A stretch of DNA of 64,000 bases from Leptolyngbya ohadii IS1 (GCF_002215035.1 NZ_NKFP01000006.1:137083-201082), one strand, 5' to 3'. Shown: positions 26,929-36,107, numbered from the stretch's first letter. The notes: generated from the sequence alone by a model not told the origin. Made by a program: numbers and translations.

Positions 26929-28031
26929 GTGGAAAGTCCAAAATTTGGAATTACCAATCGATGAGAGGGCTAGTACAGCGGCTGCGCAGTGACTTGAAAG
27001 ACAAAGATTTCGTTTTGCTCTATGCCTACAATGGCACAGGTAAAACTCGTCTATCGATGGCTTTTAAGGATGACGGAAAGAAAAAAGACACACGCGACAC
27101 GCTCTATTTCAACGCCTTCACAGAAGACCTATTCACCTGGGATAACGATCTAGATAGTGATAGTGATCGAGTGCTAAAAATCAATTCATCCTCTAGCTTT
27201 TTCTCCGGCATTGAAGAACTGGAGATGGAGAACCGCATTCGTCCTTTTCTACAACGCTATGCCGACTTCTATTTCAGCATCAACTACGAGCAAGGAACGA
27301 TTAGCTTCTCCCGTGAGATTCAAGGCACAACCATAGACAATATCAAAGTATCTCGCGGTGAAGAAAACATTTTTATCTGGTGTTTTTTTCTTGCGATCGT
27401 ACAACTAGCGATCGATGGTGCAGAAGCATATAGCTGGGTCAAATATATCTACATTGATGATCCCATTTCTTCACTAGATGAGAACAATGCGATCGCTGTA
27501 GCAAATCACCTGGCACAACTGCTTAAGAAACAGAATAGCCAGCTAAAGACGGTAATATCCTCGCATCACACGCTGTTTTTCAATGTCTTGTGTAATGAAC
27601 TTAATACAGCAAAGAAGTATTTTTTAAGCTGCAATAAACAATCCGCTGGCTATGTTCTTAAAAATACTAGCGACACGCCTTTCTTTCATCATGTCGCCAT
27701 GTTGACAGAGCTATATCAAGCGAGCAAATCTGGAAAGCTTTATACCTACCACTTTAATATATTGCGTAATCTACTCGAAAAATCTGCCAGCTTTCACGGC
27801 TATCCTAACTTTTCCGCTTGTATCAAACAGGACGATGACGACCCCGATGGAATCCTACACGCACGACTAATCAACATTCTGAGCCACGGCAATTATTCAC
27901 TGTATGAACCCCAGGAAATGCTAGAAGACAACAAAATCTACTTTCAGAAAATTCTCAAAGACTTCCTGAATCGTTACCGCTTCAATCCTGAGATATTTCC
28001 TGAACCGTTTGAGGAGGTAGAAGAATCATAA
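26925..28031 (+). CDS. AAA/ABC-type ATPase, candidate PrrC-like anticodon nuclease
   Basis: The 368-residue protein overlaps hsdS by 4 bp. Its N-terminal two thirds is an ABC-type ATPase: Walker A AYNGTGKTRLS (34-44), signature-like VSRGEEN (142-148), Walker B with D-loop YIYIDDPISSLDE (174-186), H-loop SSHH (212-215). The C-terminal part holds R281-NLL-E285 and later NILSH with H321. In E. coli PrrC, from what is known of that family, the nuclease triad is Arg320-x3-Glu324 and His356, on a protein of 396 residues that also sits inside a type I R-M operon. The match in size, order and spacing suggests a tRNA anticodon nuclease kept silent by the Hsd complex and released when phage disables it. 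That function is inference; a plain AAA_13 ATPase accessory is the alternative. There is no zinc-hook coiled coil, so it is not RloC. Confidence 0.65.
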   Translation: MSGKSKIWNYQSMRGLVQRLRSDLKDKDFVLLYAYNGTGKTRLSMAFKDDGKKKDTRDTLYFNAFTEDLFTWDNDLDSDSDRVLKINSSSSFFSGIEELEMENRIRPFLQRYADFYFSINYEQGTISFSREIQGTTIDNIKVSRGEENIFIWCFFLAIVQLAIDGAEAYSWVKYIYIDDPISSLDENNAIAVANHLAQLLKKQNSQLKTVISSHHTLFFNVLCNELNTAKKYFLSCNKQSAGYVLKNTSDTPFFHHVAMLTELYQASKSGKLYTYHFNILRNLLEKSASFHGYPNFSACIKQDDDDPDGILHARLINILSHGNYSLYEPQEMLEDNKIYFQKILKDFLNRYRFNPEIFPEPFEEVEES

Positions 28032-28115
28032 CCGAATAAGACTAAGCAATACGTTTAAAGCGCAAACAAGGCTAATTCAACTACCTGTAACGTGACTTTC
28101 TAGGAATTAATCACC

Positions 28116-28349
28116 ATGTCCGCATCAATCCCAGAATTACTATCGTCGATCGCAACCTTATCCCATGCCGATAAATTTCGGCTCGTGCAGTTGGTATTAG
28201 CGCAATTAGCACAGGAAGACGGGATTGAAACTGCACAAACACAGCAGTCTGCCCTACCTTTTGATCCACGGCAGTTTTTCGGCGTTACCCACCAACCCAA
28301 ACAAGTCGTTGACGACTACTTAGCCACTACCCGCGAAGGTTGGCTCTAA
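28116..28349 (+). CDS. vapB: VapB-like antitoxin
   Basis: This 77-residue protein (MSASIPELLSSIATLSHADK, ending DDYLATTREGWL) is followed by a PIN toxin gene whose ATG overlaps its stop codon (TAATG). It lacks a clear DNA-binding motif but has the C-terminal acidic/aromatic tail often used to clamp a PIN toxin. Location and coupling support the antitoxin role more than the sequence does. Confidence 0.75.
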   Translation: MSASIPELLSSIATLSHADKFRLVQLVLAQLAQEDGIETAQTQQSALPFDPRQFFGVTHQPKQVVDDYLATTREGWL

Positions 28350-28726
28350 TGGCTTACTTAATTGACACCAATATCGTTATCTACTACTTCAACGGCTTAA
28401 CTGATGACGAAACGATTCACACCATACTCGCCGATAGCTTTAAGATTTCGATTATCACCAAAATCGAGTTTTTGGGCTGGGGACAGTTCGCAGATGACCC
28501 TGAATCGTACATCAAAGCCAGAGAATTTATCAGCCACGCCACAGTATTCGACCTGAAAGAGGCGATCGCTGAACAGGCGATCCTGCTGAGGCAGCAATTT
28601 AAGACCAAAACACCCGATGCCATCATTGCTGCAACAGCTTTAATCAACGGCTTAACGGTTGTCACGAACAACACATCGGATTTCAGCCGTTTAGGTGTCA
28701 AAACTACGGCTGTCAAGATCAAATAA
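28349..28726 (+). CDS. vapC: PIN-domain VapC-like ribonuclease toxin
   Basis: The 125-residue protein carries the four acidic residues of the PIN site: Asp in YLIDTNIVIYY, Glu in ITKIEFLG, Asp in KTPDAIIAATAL and Asp in TNNTSDFSRL. VapC toxins cut tRNA or rRNA when the antitoxin is degraded. The ATG at 28349 overlaps the antitoxin stop. The pair lies inside the type I R-M operon between the PrrC-like gene and hsdM, an arrangement that could stabilise the island or act as a second line of defence. Confidence 0.88.
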   Translation: MAYLIDTNIVIYYFNGLTDDETIHTILADSFKISIITKIEFLGWGQFADDPESYIKAREFISHATVFDLKEAIAEQAILLRQQFKTKTPDAIIAATALINGLTVVTNNTSDFSRLGVKTTAVKIK

Positions 28727-28751
28727 GCCCACCAAAAAACTACCTCCCGTC

Positions 28752-30359
28752 ATGACCGAACAAGATCAGAAACAACTGGGCAATATCCTGTGGGCGATCG
28801 CCGATCAACTGCGCGGAGCCATGAACGCGGACGACTTCCGCGACTATATGCTCTCGTTCCTGTTTCTGCGCTACCTGTCAGACAACTACGAAGCCGCCGC
28901 CCAAAAAGAACTGGGTTCAGATTATCCAGATACCCAACACCAGCCCAACACTACGCCGCTGCAACTCTGGTATGACCGTAACCCTGGCGACATTGCCGAA
29001 TTTGAAAAACAGATGCGCCGCAAGGTTCACTATGTCATCAAACCGCAACACCTCTGGGGCAGCATTGCGGAGATGGCTCGCACCCAGAACGAGGAACTGC
29101 TAAGAACGCTCCATGATGGCTTCAAATACATTGAAAACGAGTCCTTTGAAAGCACCTTTCAGGGCTTGTTCTCGGAGATCAATCTAGATTCTGAAAAGCT
29201 CGGCAAAAAATACAGCGATCGCAATGCCAAACTCTGCACTATCATCACCAAAATTGCTGAAGGACTGGCGCAGTTTTCCACTGATAGCGACACCCTCGGC
29301 GATGCCTACGAATACCTGATCGGACAATTTGCCTCTGGCTCTGGCAAAAAAGCAGGCGAGTTCTACACGCCGCAGCAGATTTCCAGCATTTTGTCCGGCA
29401 TTGTCACTCTGGACAGCCAGGAGCCAAGCACCGGTAAGAGAAAACACCTCGACAGCGTATTAGACTTTGCCTGCGGCTCTGGTTCACTGCTGCTTAATGT
29501 ACGCCGCCAGCTCGATTCGCATGGCATCAGCAAAATCTACGGACAGGAAAAGAACATCACCACCTATAACCTGGCTCGCATGAATATGCTGCTGCATGGT
29601 GTGAAAGATTCCGAGTTCGAGATTTTCCACGGCGATACCCTGCTCAACGAGTGGGATATGCTGCGCGAAGCCAATCCTGCCAAAAAGCCCTATTTTGATG
29701 CTGTAGTAGCCAATCCGCCCTTTAGCTACCGCTGGGAACCCACAGAGGTGATAGGCGAAGATGTGCGCTTTAAAAACTACGGACTGGCTCCTAAGTCCGC
29801 CGCCGACTTTGCCTTTCTGCTGCACGGGTTCCATTACCTGAAGCCAGAAGGCGTAATGGCGATCATTCTGCCCCACGGAGTCCTATTTCGGGGCGGCGCA
29901 GAGGAACGAATTCGCCGCAAACTGTTGGAAGACGGCAACATCGATACCGTAATCGGCTTGCCTGCCAACTTGTTCTACTCCACCGGCATCCCAGTATGTA
30001 TTCTGGTGCTGAAGAAGTGCAAGAAGCCTGATGATGTACTGTTCATCAATGCCAGCGAGCACTTCGAGAAAGGCAAGCGGCAAAATCGCCTGCTGCCGAA
30101 GCACATTGACAAGATCATCGACACCTACCAGTTCCGCAGAAAAGAGGAACGTTATTCTCGCTGTGTCCCAATGGAAGAAATTGAGACAAACGACTACAAC
30201 CTCAATATCTCCCGCTACATCAGCACCGCCGTACTTGAGGAAGAAGTCGATCTCAGTGCTGTGAATCGAGAACTGCTGGCTCTAGACAAAAAAATTGTGG
30301 CAGCGACAAAGAAGCACAATGAGTTTCTCAAGGAGCTTGGCTTACCGCCCTTACCCTAA
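28752..30359 (+). CDS. hsdM: type I restriction-modification methyltransferase subunit M
   Basis: HsdM methylates adenine at the site chosen by HsdS. The 535-residue protein has the N-terminal helical domain (LGNILWAIADQLRGAMNADD), FYTPQQISSILSG, the SAM-binding motif VLDFACGSGSLLL and the catalytic VANPPFSYRW (N-P-P-F). I start at the ATG at 28752 (MTEQDQKQLG), since this is the usual HsdM N-terminus; a GTG at 28695 would overlap vapC. It closes the operon. Confidence 0.95.
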   Translation: MTEQDQKQLGNILWAIADQLRGAMNADDFRDYMLSFLFLRYLSDNYEAAAQKELGSDYPDTQHQPNTTPLQLWYDRNPGDIAEFEKQMRRKVHYVIKPQHLWGSIAEMARTQNEELLRTLHDGFKYIENESFESTFQGLFSEINLDSEKLGKKYSDRNAKLCTIITKIAEGLAQFSTDSDTLGDAYEYLIGQFASGSGKKAGEFYTPQQISSILSGIVTLDSQEPSTGKRKHLDSVLDFACGSGSLLLNVRRQLDSHGISKIYGQEKNITTYNLARMNMLLHGVKDSEFEIFHGDTLLNEWDMLREANPAKKPYFDAVVANPPFSYRWEPTEVIGEDVRFKNYGLAPKSAADFAFLLHGFHYLKPEGVMAIILPHGVLFRGGAEERIRRKLLEDGNIDTVIGLPANLFYSTGIPVCILVLKKCKKPDDVLFINASEHFEKGKRQNRLLPKHIDKIIDTYQFRRKEERYSRCVPMEEIETNDYNLNISRYISTAVLEEEVDLSAVNRELLALDKKIVAATKKHNEFLKELGLPPLP

Positions 30360-30705
30360 TGCCTCTTATATGGTGTGGAGTTTGCAGCCATCACTAAGTT
30401 AATGCGTCTACTACAAGACTTTATCTCGAATCTTCTGAATGTAGTGGTCTGGAATTCTTACCTGTCTGTCGTCCTAATATTCTTTGTTTGAGCCATGCTC
30501 CTGCAATCAGTTTAATTTTTGTCCGCCGCTTCCTGCTCACCCCTATTCATCTATACCCATCATTCAAAACCAGAATATTCTCCATCCTTCCTAACATTCC
30601 CCTTTATACTCTCCCCTGCTCCCCTGCTTACCCATCCATCCACGCCCACACCCCCATCGTCCGCTAAAGTAGTTTGAGGAAACGCTGCGGCTCGGAGTAG
30701 AAAGG
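30360..30705. other. gap after hsdM with CT-rich low-complexity repeat
   Basis: The 346-bp gap holds the CT-rich octamer-like stretch at 30612-30655 and the likely promoter of the next gene. AGAAAGG directly precedes the ATG at 30706 and can serve as its ribosome-binding site. No gene is seen. Confidence 0.5.
30612..30655 (+). repeat. CT-rich low-complexity repeat with ACCCATCC units
   Basis: CTCCCCTGCTCCCCTGCTT is followed by ACCCATCCATCCACGCCCAC, joining the two low-complexity types (CTCCCCTG and ACCCATCC) seen across the window. Confidence 0.75.
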
Positions 30706-31998
30706 ATGAAAAGAAAAACCTGGAAAACCGTCGGAATTTTCGCGCTGCTGGGATTTATGCTGAGCTGGGTCGTGAGTAGCTGTAGCCCCAGCCCCTCGAA
30801 GTCATCGCAAGCGGGATCGGGGACGGCAGAAGTCGAGTTTTGGACAATGCAGCTTCAGCCGCAGTTCACCGACTATTTCAATCAGTTAATTGCCCAGTTT
30901 GAGCAAGCCAATCCAGGGACAAAGGTGCGCTGGGTAGATGTGCCCTGGGCGGATATGCAGAGCAAGATTTTGACCGCAGTTTCGGCAAATACGGCTCCGG
31001 ATGTCGTTAATTTGAACCCGGACTTTGCCGCACAGTTGGCGGGACGCAATGCCTGGTTAGAACTGGACGATCGCCTCAGCGCCACCGATAAGGAGCAATA
31101 CTTGCCCAAGATCTGGCAGGCAAACACCCTGAATGACAAGAGCTTTGGCATTCCCTGGTATCTGTCCACCAGCATCGCCATCTACAACAAGCAGATTATG
31201 GAACAGGCGGGGATCAGCAAGCCTCCTGCCACCTATGCGGAACTGGCGCAAGCCGCAAGGCAGATTAAGGATAAGACGGGCAAGTACGCCTTCTTTGCCA
31301 CCTTTGTTCCAGAGGATTCGGGGGAAGTGCTTCAGTCCTTTGTGCAGATGGGCGCACAGCTCGTAGACGACCAGGGCAAGGCGGCATTTAATACCCCGGA
31401 AGGCAAAGCAGTGTTTCAGTACTGGACGGATTTGTATAAGCAAGACCTGCTGCCCAAAGAGGCACTGACCCAGGGACACCGACGCGGGATTGAACTCTAT
31501 CAGTCCGGGCAAACGGCTCTGCTTTCAACGGGTCCGCAGTTCCTCAAGACGATCGGCACCAACGCGCCTGCCATCGCTGAAGTTTCCGCTGCTGCGCCCC
31601 AAATTACGGGCACGACGGGCAAGAAAAGCGTCGCGGTGATGAATCTGGTCATTCCCCGCAAAACCGACCAGCCAGACGCAGCCCTCAAGTTTGCCCTGTT
31701 CGTCACAAATGACCAGAATCAGCTTGCCTTTGCCAAAGCGGCGAATGTGCTGCCCTCCACGGTGGCATCGCTAAAGGACGGCTACTTTACCGAAGTTCCT
31801 GGCTCGGCTCCGGCGATCGACCAGGCACGGGCAATCAGCGCCAAGCAGATGCAGGATGCGGAAGTTCTGATCCCCAACCAGAAGGACATCAAAGAACTGC
31901 AAAAGATTGTGTACGACAACTTGCAGGCAGCAATGCTGGGTGAGAAGTCGGTGGATCAGGCAGTGGCAGATGCAGCCGCAGAATGGGATCAGCGATAG
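30706..31998 (+). CDS. sugar-type ABC transporter substrate-binding lipoprotein
   Basis: The 430-residue precursor has a lipoprotein signal (KTVGIFALLGFMLSWVVSSC, with Cys26 as the lipid site) and a family 1 solute-binding fold: EVEFWTMQLQPQFTDYFNQL, FEQANPGTKVRWVDVPWADM, TAPDVVNLNPDFAAQLAGRN. Proteins of this group bind oligosaccharides, trehalose or glucosylglycerol-like compatible solutes. No permease or ATPase gene is adjacent, so its partners are encoded elsewhere. A terminator-like hairpin follows. Confidence 0.9.
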   Translation: MKRKTWKTVGIFALLGFMLSWVVSSCSPSPSKSSQAGSGTAEVEFWTMQLQPQFTDYFNQLIAQFEQANPGTKVRWVDVPWADMQSKILTAVSANTAPDVVNLNPDFAAQLAGRNAWLELDDRLSATDKEQYLPKIWQANTLNDKSFGIPWYLSTSIAIYNKQIMEQAGISKPPATYAELAQAARQIKDKTGKYAFFATFVPEDSGEVLQSFVQMGAQLVDDQGKAAFNTPEGKAVFQYWTDLYKQDLLPKEALTQGHRRGIELYQSGQTALLSTGPQFLKTIGTNAPAIAEVSAAAPQITGTTGKKSVAVMNLVIPRKTDQPDAALKFALFVTNDQNQLAFAKAANVLPSTVASLKDGYFTEVPGSAPAIDQARAISAKQMQDAEVLIPNQKDIKELQKIVYDNLQAAMLGEKSVDQAVADAAAEWDQR

Positions 31999-32044
31999 GA
32001 GACTGAACATCTACGGGTAGATTTATCAAAAAATCTTGATAATG

Positions 32045-32076
32045 AGGGGGGCATCAGTTGATACTCCCCTTTTTTG
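32045..32076 (+). terminator. rho-independent terminator after the sugar-binding protein gene
   Basis: AGGGG (32045-32049) pairs with CCCCT (32066-32070), with an inner ATCA/TTGAT pairing and a following run of six T. Confidence 0.65.
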
Positions 32077-32818
32077 CTAAAGATTGCTGTACTTTCTGTA
32101 CAAAGTTACCGTTACAGCCACGAATCCAGGGGCAAGTCGCTACAGTAGAGAAAGAGACCGGAGTTGAATCTGGCGCAAACTGGATTCAGCCGCAGCCATT
32201 CTACCTCTGCATCGGAATGGGGGAATTTGCCAGGAAGATTAATCTAAATTAATAAGTCCCAATCCCTACCCTTTCTGAAAAAGACATGTTATAAGAATGG
32301 GGAAGTTGAGCAATGCACTCAAACGCCGAGGTTTCTATCAAAAATACATTCGTTCTAAGCCCAATTTCTCAATCGCTGCAACTGCTGTTTATTCATAGTT
32401 GTTTGAGTCTCTCAAGCAGACTAAAACATCAGAGCAAACCGAGATTTTTCAATAGAACTGATGCTGCTAATTCTCAAAAAAGCTGAGAATCAGCAATTAC
32501 TGATTAAACTTCGATCGCTTTGTGCTGCTAATTAAGACGAACCTGAATCGAGCAATTAATACGCTCAAAATCTATTGGTTCTTCTTGTGCTAGATCTGGA
32601 TAGCATCCGGCTTAAGTCGCTTTCGTTGCTCTCTGATTTTCCAGTCTTCTCGTCGATTCAATTGCTGATGGCTGCAAGGGCTTGAACATGGCTTCAGGTT
32701 TCGTGCTAGCTTGACTGCTTTTCGATTTTTGCTTTCAAGAAAGCGATCGAAAGGATAATCTTTTTGCGTCGTTCAGATTCGTTTTGCTCGATCGTTCTTA
32801 GATTCAATTCGTTCGTGG

Positions 32819-32860
32819 TTTGTGGTTCAAAGTTTGTGATTCAAAGTTTGTGACTCAAGA
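32819..32860 (+). repeat. three tandem 14-bp repeats
   Basis: TTTGTGGTTCAAAG, TTTGTGATTCAAAG and TTTGTGACTCAAGA lie head to tail, the last reaching into the ribosome-binding site of the gene at 32869. Confidence 0.8.
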
Positions 32861-32868
32861 GGTGGATT

Positions 32869-33081
32869 ATGCAATATTTATTAGTTGACCTGCATCAGCG
32901 CATTGTAGGGACGTTAAGCAGCGATCGTAACTTCTCAGTAGGCGATACGTTTGAAAACCAAAATGCTCAGACTTACACGGTAATCGGTTTGAATTGGTTT
33001 AAGCAGCGTCCGCAAACGCCGTCTCTCACCGTGATTCCTGGTATGCTCGCAAATCGTAGGATGGCAACGGTTGAGGAATAG
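32869..33081 (+). CDS. small conserved-looking hypothetical protein
   Basis: The 70-residue protein (MQYLLVDLHQRIVGTLSSDR, then a segment like FSVGDTFENQNAQTYTVIGL and NWFKQRPQTPSLTVIP) has a beta-rich, SH3-like rhythm without signal or membrane segment. AAGAGGTGG lies 5 nt before the ATG, a good ribosome-binding site. I recall similar short proteins in cyanobacteria but know no function. Confidence 0.65.
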   Translation: MQYLLVDLHQRIVGTLSSDRNFSVGDTFENQNAQTYTVIGLNWFKQRPQTPSLTVIPGMLANRRMATVEE

Positions 33082-33426
33082 TTCTAAGGAATCATTCTGA
33101 AGAATAATCTTCCCTAGTTTGTGTCGTTTTGACTGCGATAATTGAGCGATGATTTTTATATTTATCAGCTTCGAGGGCGGACGAAAGTTCGCTCTTTTGT
33201 TTTGGCTGGAAGAATTCCAATACAGAACATTCAATACAGCATATTCAATACAGAACAAGAGAGGCGAACCTTTGAAGCCAAACCTGCTATTAAGCAAGCC
33301 ACCTCAGAGATCCGCCTCTAAATCTAACATCACACTTAAACAGCAGTGCGAGCGTAATGCCCGCGTTGGGTTATTGTGTGAGTCACAGGCAATCGATTCG
33401 ATCGCCCATCAGTCGCTTCGCCAGAA
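33082..33426. other. gap between small ORF and psaJ, with a 14-mer tandem repeat
   Basis: About three imperfect units of ATTCAATACAG[C/A]A[T/C] occupy 33213-33256. I see no gene or clear psaJ terminator in the remaining sequence. Confidence 0.45.
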
Positions 33427-33555
33427 CTACGGCATCGGATGGAACAGCAGGTCGGGGAAGAAACGATTGAATTCAATCAAAATGCCTGCCGTGATGAACA
33501 TCCAAACCGTCAGCATGACGGGAGCGAGGGAGAGGTACTTCAGGAAGTTTTGCAT
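33427..33555 (-). CDS. psaJ: photosystem I reaction centre subunit IX
   Basis: The 42-residue single-span thylakoid protein reads [20 protein letters not shown], followed by [20 protein letters not shown] and MP. This is the normal PsaJ length and pattern, with the conserved NRFFPDLLF end. PsaJ contacts PsaF and helps bind pigments at the edge of PSI. GGAG lies 8 nt before the ATG. It follows psaF by 37 bp, the usual psaFJ operon. Confidence 0.95.
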   Translation of the reverse strand: MQNFLKYLSLAPVMLTVWMFITAGILIEFNRFFPDLLFHPMP

Positions 33556-33592
33556 AGGATAGCTCCAGAGGAACGGAAGAGAGAGTTAGAAA

Positions 33593-34078
33593 CTAGCGGG
33601 GTCCAACGGGGATCTTGTTGTCGTCTTCAACCAGTTCACCCGTGGTCAGTTCCTTGAGAGCAGCCAGGGGCCAAGCGAAACCGGACAGAGCGCACTTGAG
33701 GGCAAGCGGCACATCGATCATGATTTCTTTCATTTCGGGGTTCTTGTCCTTCCGTACCGTGATCAGGTAGGAGCGACCCACCCAGCCGATCCAGCCTGCG
33801 ATGTACAGGAACAGGACGCCCGGAATCAAAAATTCTCCGGCGTGGCTGAGGCGACCATCGACGATCAGGTGAGGTAGACCTTCGGGACCGCAGAGAACCT
33901 GGGAGTTTGCATAGGCTTCAAAACGAGCCTTTGCCTGAGGGGTTTTAGCCTGGGCTGCTCGTGCCTGGAAAGCCTGAGATTCGCTGCAAGGAGTGAGTCC
34001 GGCAATATCCGCCGAAGCAGGGGGAACGAACCCAACCCACAGGAATAAGACGACAACGAGAGCAAACAATCTTCGCAT
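33593..34078 (-). CDS. psaF: photosystem I subunit III
   Basis: The 161-residue precursor has a signal peptide ([20 protein letters not shown], cut after ASA) and the mature lumenal domain [20 protein letters not shown] with two cysteines, then a membrane span ([20 protein letters not shown]) and the C-terminal stretch ending in [11 protein letters not shown]. PsaF supports plastocyanin or cytochrome c6 docking and core stability. The gene is first in a psaFJ operon read leftwards; a well-separated 700-bp region lies upstream. Confidence 0.97.
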   Translation of the reverse strand: MRRLFALVVVLFLWVGFVPPASADIAGLTPCSESQAFQARAAQAKTPQAKARFEAYANSQVLCGPEGLPHLIVDGRLSHAGEFLIPGVLFLYIAGWIGWVGRSYLITVRKDKNPEMKEIMIDVPLALKCALSGFAWPLAALKELTTGELVEDDNKIPVGPR

Positions 34079-34804
34079 GGAGTTGTTTCCCTTTATTACA
34101 AAAAACTAAGAAATTTGTACAAATTGTTAAGGAGTTTGTACAAAGAAGATTCGGTTTCAGTGCAATGATACTCTCCTGGGGAAACCGCGTAAAGTTAAGC
34201 TTTTAAAAGAACTTTACGTACTTTCGACAGGGAGCAGGCGATCGATTTAAAAAAGGGCTGCTGTTTCGAGCAGTCGCGCTTATCATAAGGCTTTTGCCAA
34301 TTTCTCGTCACTGTTTAATTAGCAATTTTTAATCTTGTATTTCTCTGTCTCTTCTGGGGAAATGTGAATTTTTGCAAATAGAACTTTTCAGTAGATTTTT
34401 GTCAATAGATTTTATAGCGATCGGACAGGGGAAAGAATTCGTTAACTCAATATCTCCTGAACTCAGGATTTCCTGAATGAGGATGAGTCCTTCCTTGTTC
34501 TCCCCGGTGCCATGCTCTATGCTGGAACGCTTTTCGGAGGGGAGTATCCCCTTTTGCCGCCCTTACCCTAAATCCCCAATTTCTCGATCTCGCCTGGACA
34601 GCAAGCTTTTTATTTCCTCCTCATCCTCCGGAGGTAAAGATTCCCCTGGCAGCCGTAATCCTCCCGTCAATGTATTCACCCCTCGCTATTCGGGAAACTT
34701 GAACAGGAGTCGCTAATCTTACTGCGATCGCCGCCTTGAACTTGCTATGCTCATCAAGTGATCGGGGATTGTCACGATTTTTATCTTTAGTCTGGGTGAA
34801 AAGT
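34079..34804. other. divergent region between psaF and codA-like gene
   Basis: The first half is AT-rich and must hold the psaF promoter. At 34488-34545 there is a degenerate copy of the multi-hairpin repeat. A minus-strand frame of about 36 codons (TTG near 34670, preceded by GAGGGG, ending near 34569; EDEEEIKSLLSRRDREIGDL) might be a small gene, but support is weak and I do not call it. Confidence 0.4.
34488..34545 (+). repeat. degenerate copy of the multi-hairpin repeat
   Basis: CTTGTTCTCCCCGGTGCCAT is followed by GCTCTATGCTGGAACGCTTT and TCGGAGGGGAG, aligning with the first part of the copy at 53835, with several changes. A GGGGAGTATCCCCTTTT hairpin sits at its end. Confidence 0.45.
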
Positions 34805-36073
34805 ATGTCTCTACCTGCCTGTGAACTGCTGCTGCGCCGAGGGAAGATTCTGCGCCAGAATGCGCCTGCCGAAGTTGCAGATATCGCGATTTCAGGCGGA
34901 CAAATTGTGGCAATCGCCCCTCAGCTTGAATACGCCGCACAGCTTGAGATCGACTTGCAGGAGCAGATGGTGAGTCCGCCGTTTGTGGAGTCCCATATTC
35001 ACCTGGATTCGGCGTTAACGGTGGGAGAACCCCGCTGGAATCAGACGGGAACGCTGTTTGAAGGCATTGAAATCTGGCGGGAACGCAAGCAGGATTTGAC
35101 AATCGAAGATGTGAAGCGTCGGGCGATCGAAACTTTGAAGCAGCAGGCAATGCAGGGCGTTTTGTTTGTCCGCTCCCATGCCGACGTGAGTGAGCAGAAT
35201 CTAATTGCGCTGAAGGGTCTGCTGGAAGTGCGGGATCAGGTTAAGGACTGGATTACGCTTCAGGTGGTGGCATTTCCCCAGGACGGCATCTATGGCAGTC
35301 CCAAAAACGAATCCCTGATGGAAGAAGCCATGAAGCTGGGCGCAGATGTGGTCGGCGGGATTCCCCACTACGAGCTGACGCGGGATGATGGGGTGCGATC
35401 GGTTCATCGAATTTTTGAGCTGGCACAGCAGTACGATCGGCTGATTGATGTCCACTGCGACGAAATTGACGATGAGCAATCCCGTTTCCTGGAGGTGATC
35501 GTGGCAAATGCGATTCGATCGGGCATGGGATCGCGCGTCACCGCCAGCCACACAACGGCATTTCATTCCTACAACAATGCCTATGCCTTTAAGCTCATGG
35601 GCTTTATTCAGCGCACCTCGATTAACTTCATCGCCAATCCGCTGATTAACATCACAATTCAGGGACGGGCAGACACTTATCCCAAACGGCGGGGCATCAC
35701 GCGGGTCAAGGAACTCTGGCAGCAGGGGCAAAACGTCAGCTTCGGGCACGACTGCATCTGCGATCCCTGGTATTCTCTGGGGACGGGCAACATGCTCGAC
35801 GTGGCAAACATGGGGCTGCACATTTGCCAGATGACCGGAACCGAGGAGATGAACGCCTGCTACGACATGGTGACGTGGAACGGCGCGAGAACCCTGCACG
35901 TTGAAGACCAGTACGGCATTGAGGTCGGCAAACCCGCGAATCTCATCGTCCTGGATGCCGAAAGCCGCTATGATGCAATCCGTCGTCGTGCCGCAGTCCG
36001 CTATGTGATCTCACGCGGAAAGCTGCTCAGCGTCACCGAACCCGCTCGATCGCAGTGGAAAGCCGAGGTCTAG
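34805..36073 (+). CDS. codA: cytosine deaminase-like amidohydrolase
   Basis: The 422-residue TIM-barrel enzyme has the metal site HxH in ESHIHLDSA (residues 64 and 66), the later histidine in LIDVHCDEIDD, the SHTTAF motif and the catalytic Asp in SFGHDCICDPWYSLG, all as in CodA. It would deaminate cytosine (or a related pyrimidine or creatinine-like compound) to release ammonia. I start at the ATG at 34805, where homologues start; the frame is open 23 codons further upstream. No transporter is adjacent. It may join the amidohydrolase cluster at 7-14 kb in nitrogen salvage, which is only a guess. Confidence 0.88.
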   Translation: MSLPACELLLRRGKILRQNAPAEVADIAISGGQIVAIAPQLEYAAQLEIDLQEQMVSPPFVESHIHLDSALTVGEPRWNQTGTLFEGIEIWRERKQDLTIEDVKRRAIETLKQQAMQGVLFVRSHADVSEQNLIALKGLLEVRDQVKDWITLQVVAFPQDGIYGSPKNESLMEEAMKLGADVVGGIPHYELTRDDGVRSVHRIFELAQQYDRLIDVHCDEIDDEQSRFLEVIVANAIRSGMGSRVTASHTTAFHSYNNAYAFKLMGFIQRTSINFIANPLINITIQGRADTYPKRRGITRVKELWQQGQNVSFGHDCICDPWYSLGTGNMLDVANMGLHICQMTGTEEMNACYDMVTWNGARTLHVEDQYGIEVGKPANLIVLDAESRYDAIRRRAAVRYVISRGKLLSVTEPARSQWKAEV

Positions 36074-36107
36074 GCGCACTTCTTTATTCTTTAGAAGGAA
36101 AACTTCT

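Larger units (their letters stand above)
31999..32868. other. 870-bp gap, terminator and tandem 14-mers, no gene
   Basis: After a hairpin at 32045-32076 the region is AT-rich and without a supported gene. It ends with three tandem copies of a 14-mer (TTTGTG[G/A][T/C]TCAA[A/G][G/A]) at 32819-32860 immediately before the small conserved gene. The length of the gap suggests a long leader or an unrecognised RNA, but I see no known RNA family. Confidence 0.4.

Noticed and set aside
22599-30359. Integrative element or transposon carrying the R-M genes
   Set aside because: No integrase, transposase, tRNA target or clear terminal repeats flank the region. Lower GC in hsdS and the PrrC-like gene hints at transfer, but hsdR and vapC contain HIP1 sites, so recent arrival is not supported.
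34569-34672. Possible 36-codon gene on the minus strand with GAGGGG ahead of a TTG
   Set aside because: The peptide is charged and looks protein-like, but it is too short and has no family match I know; conservation data would be needed.
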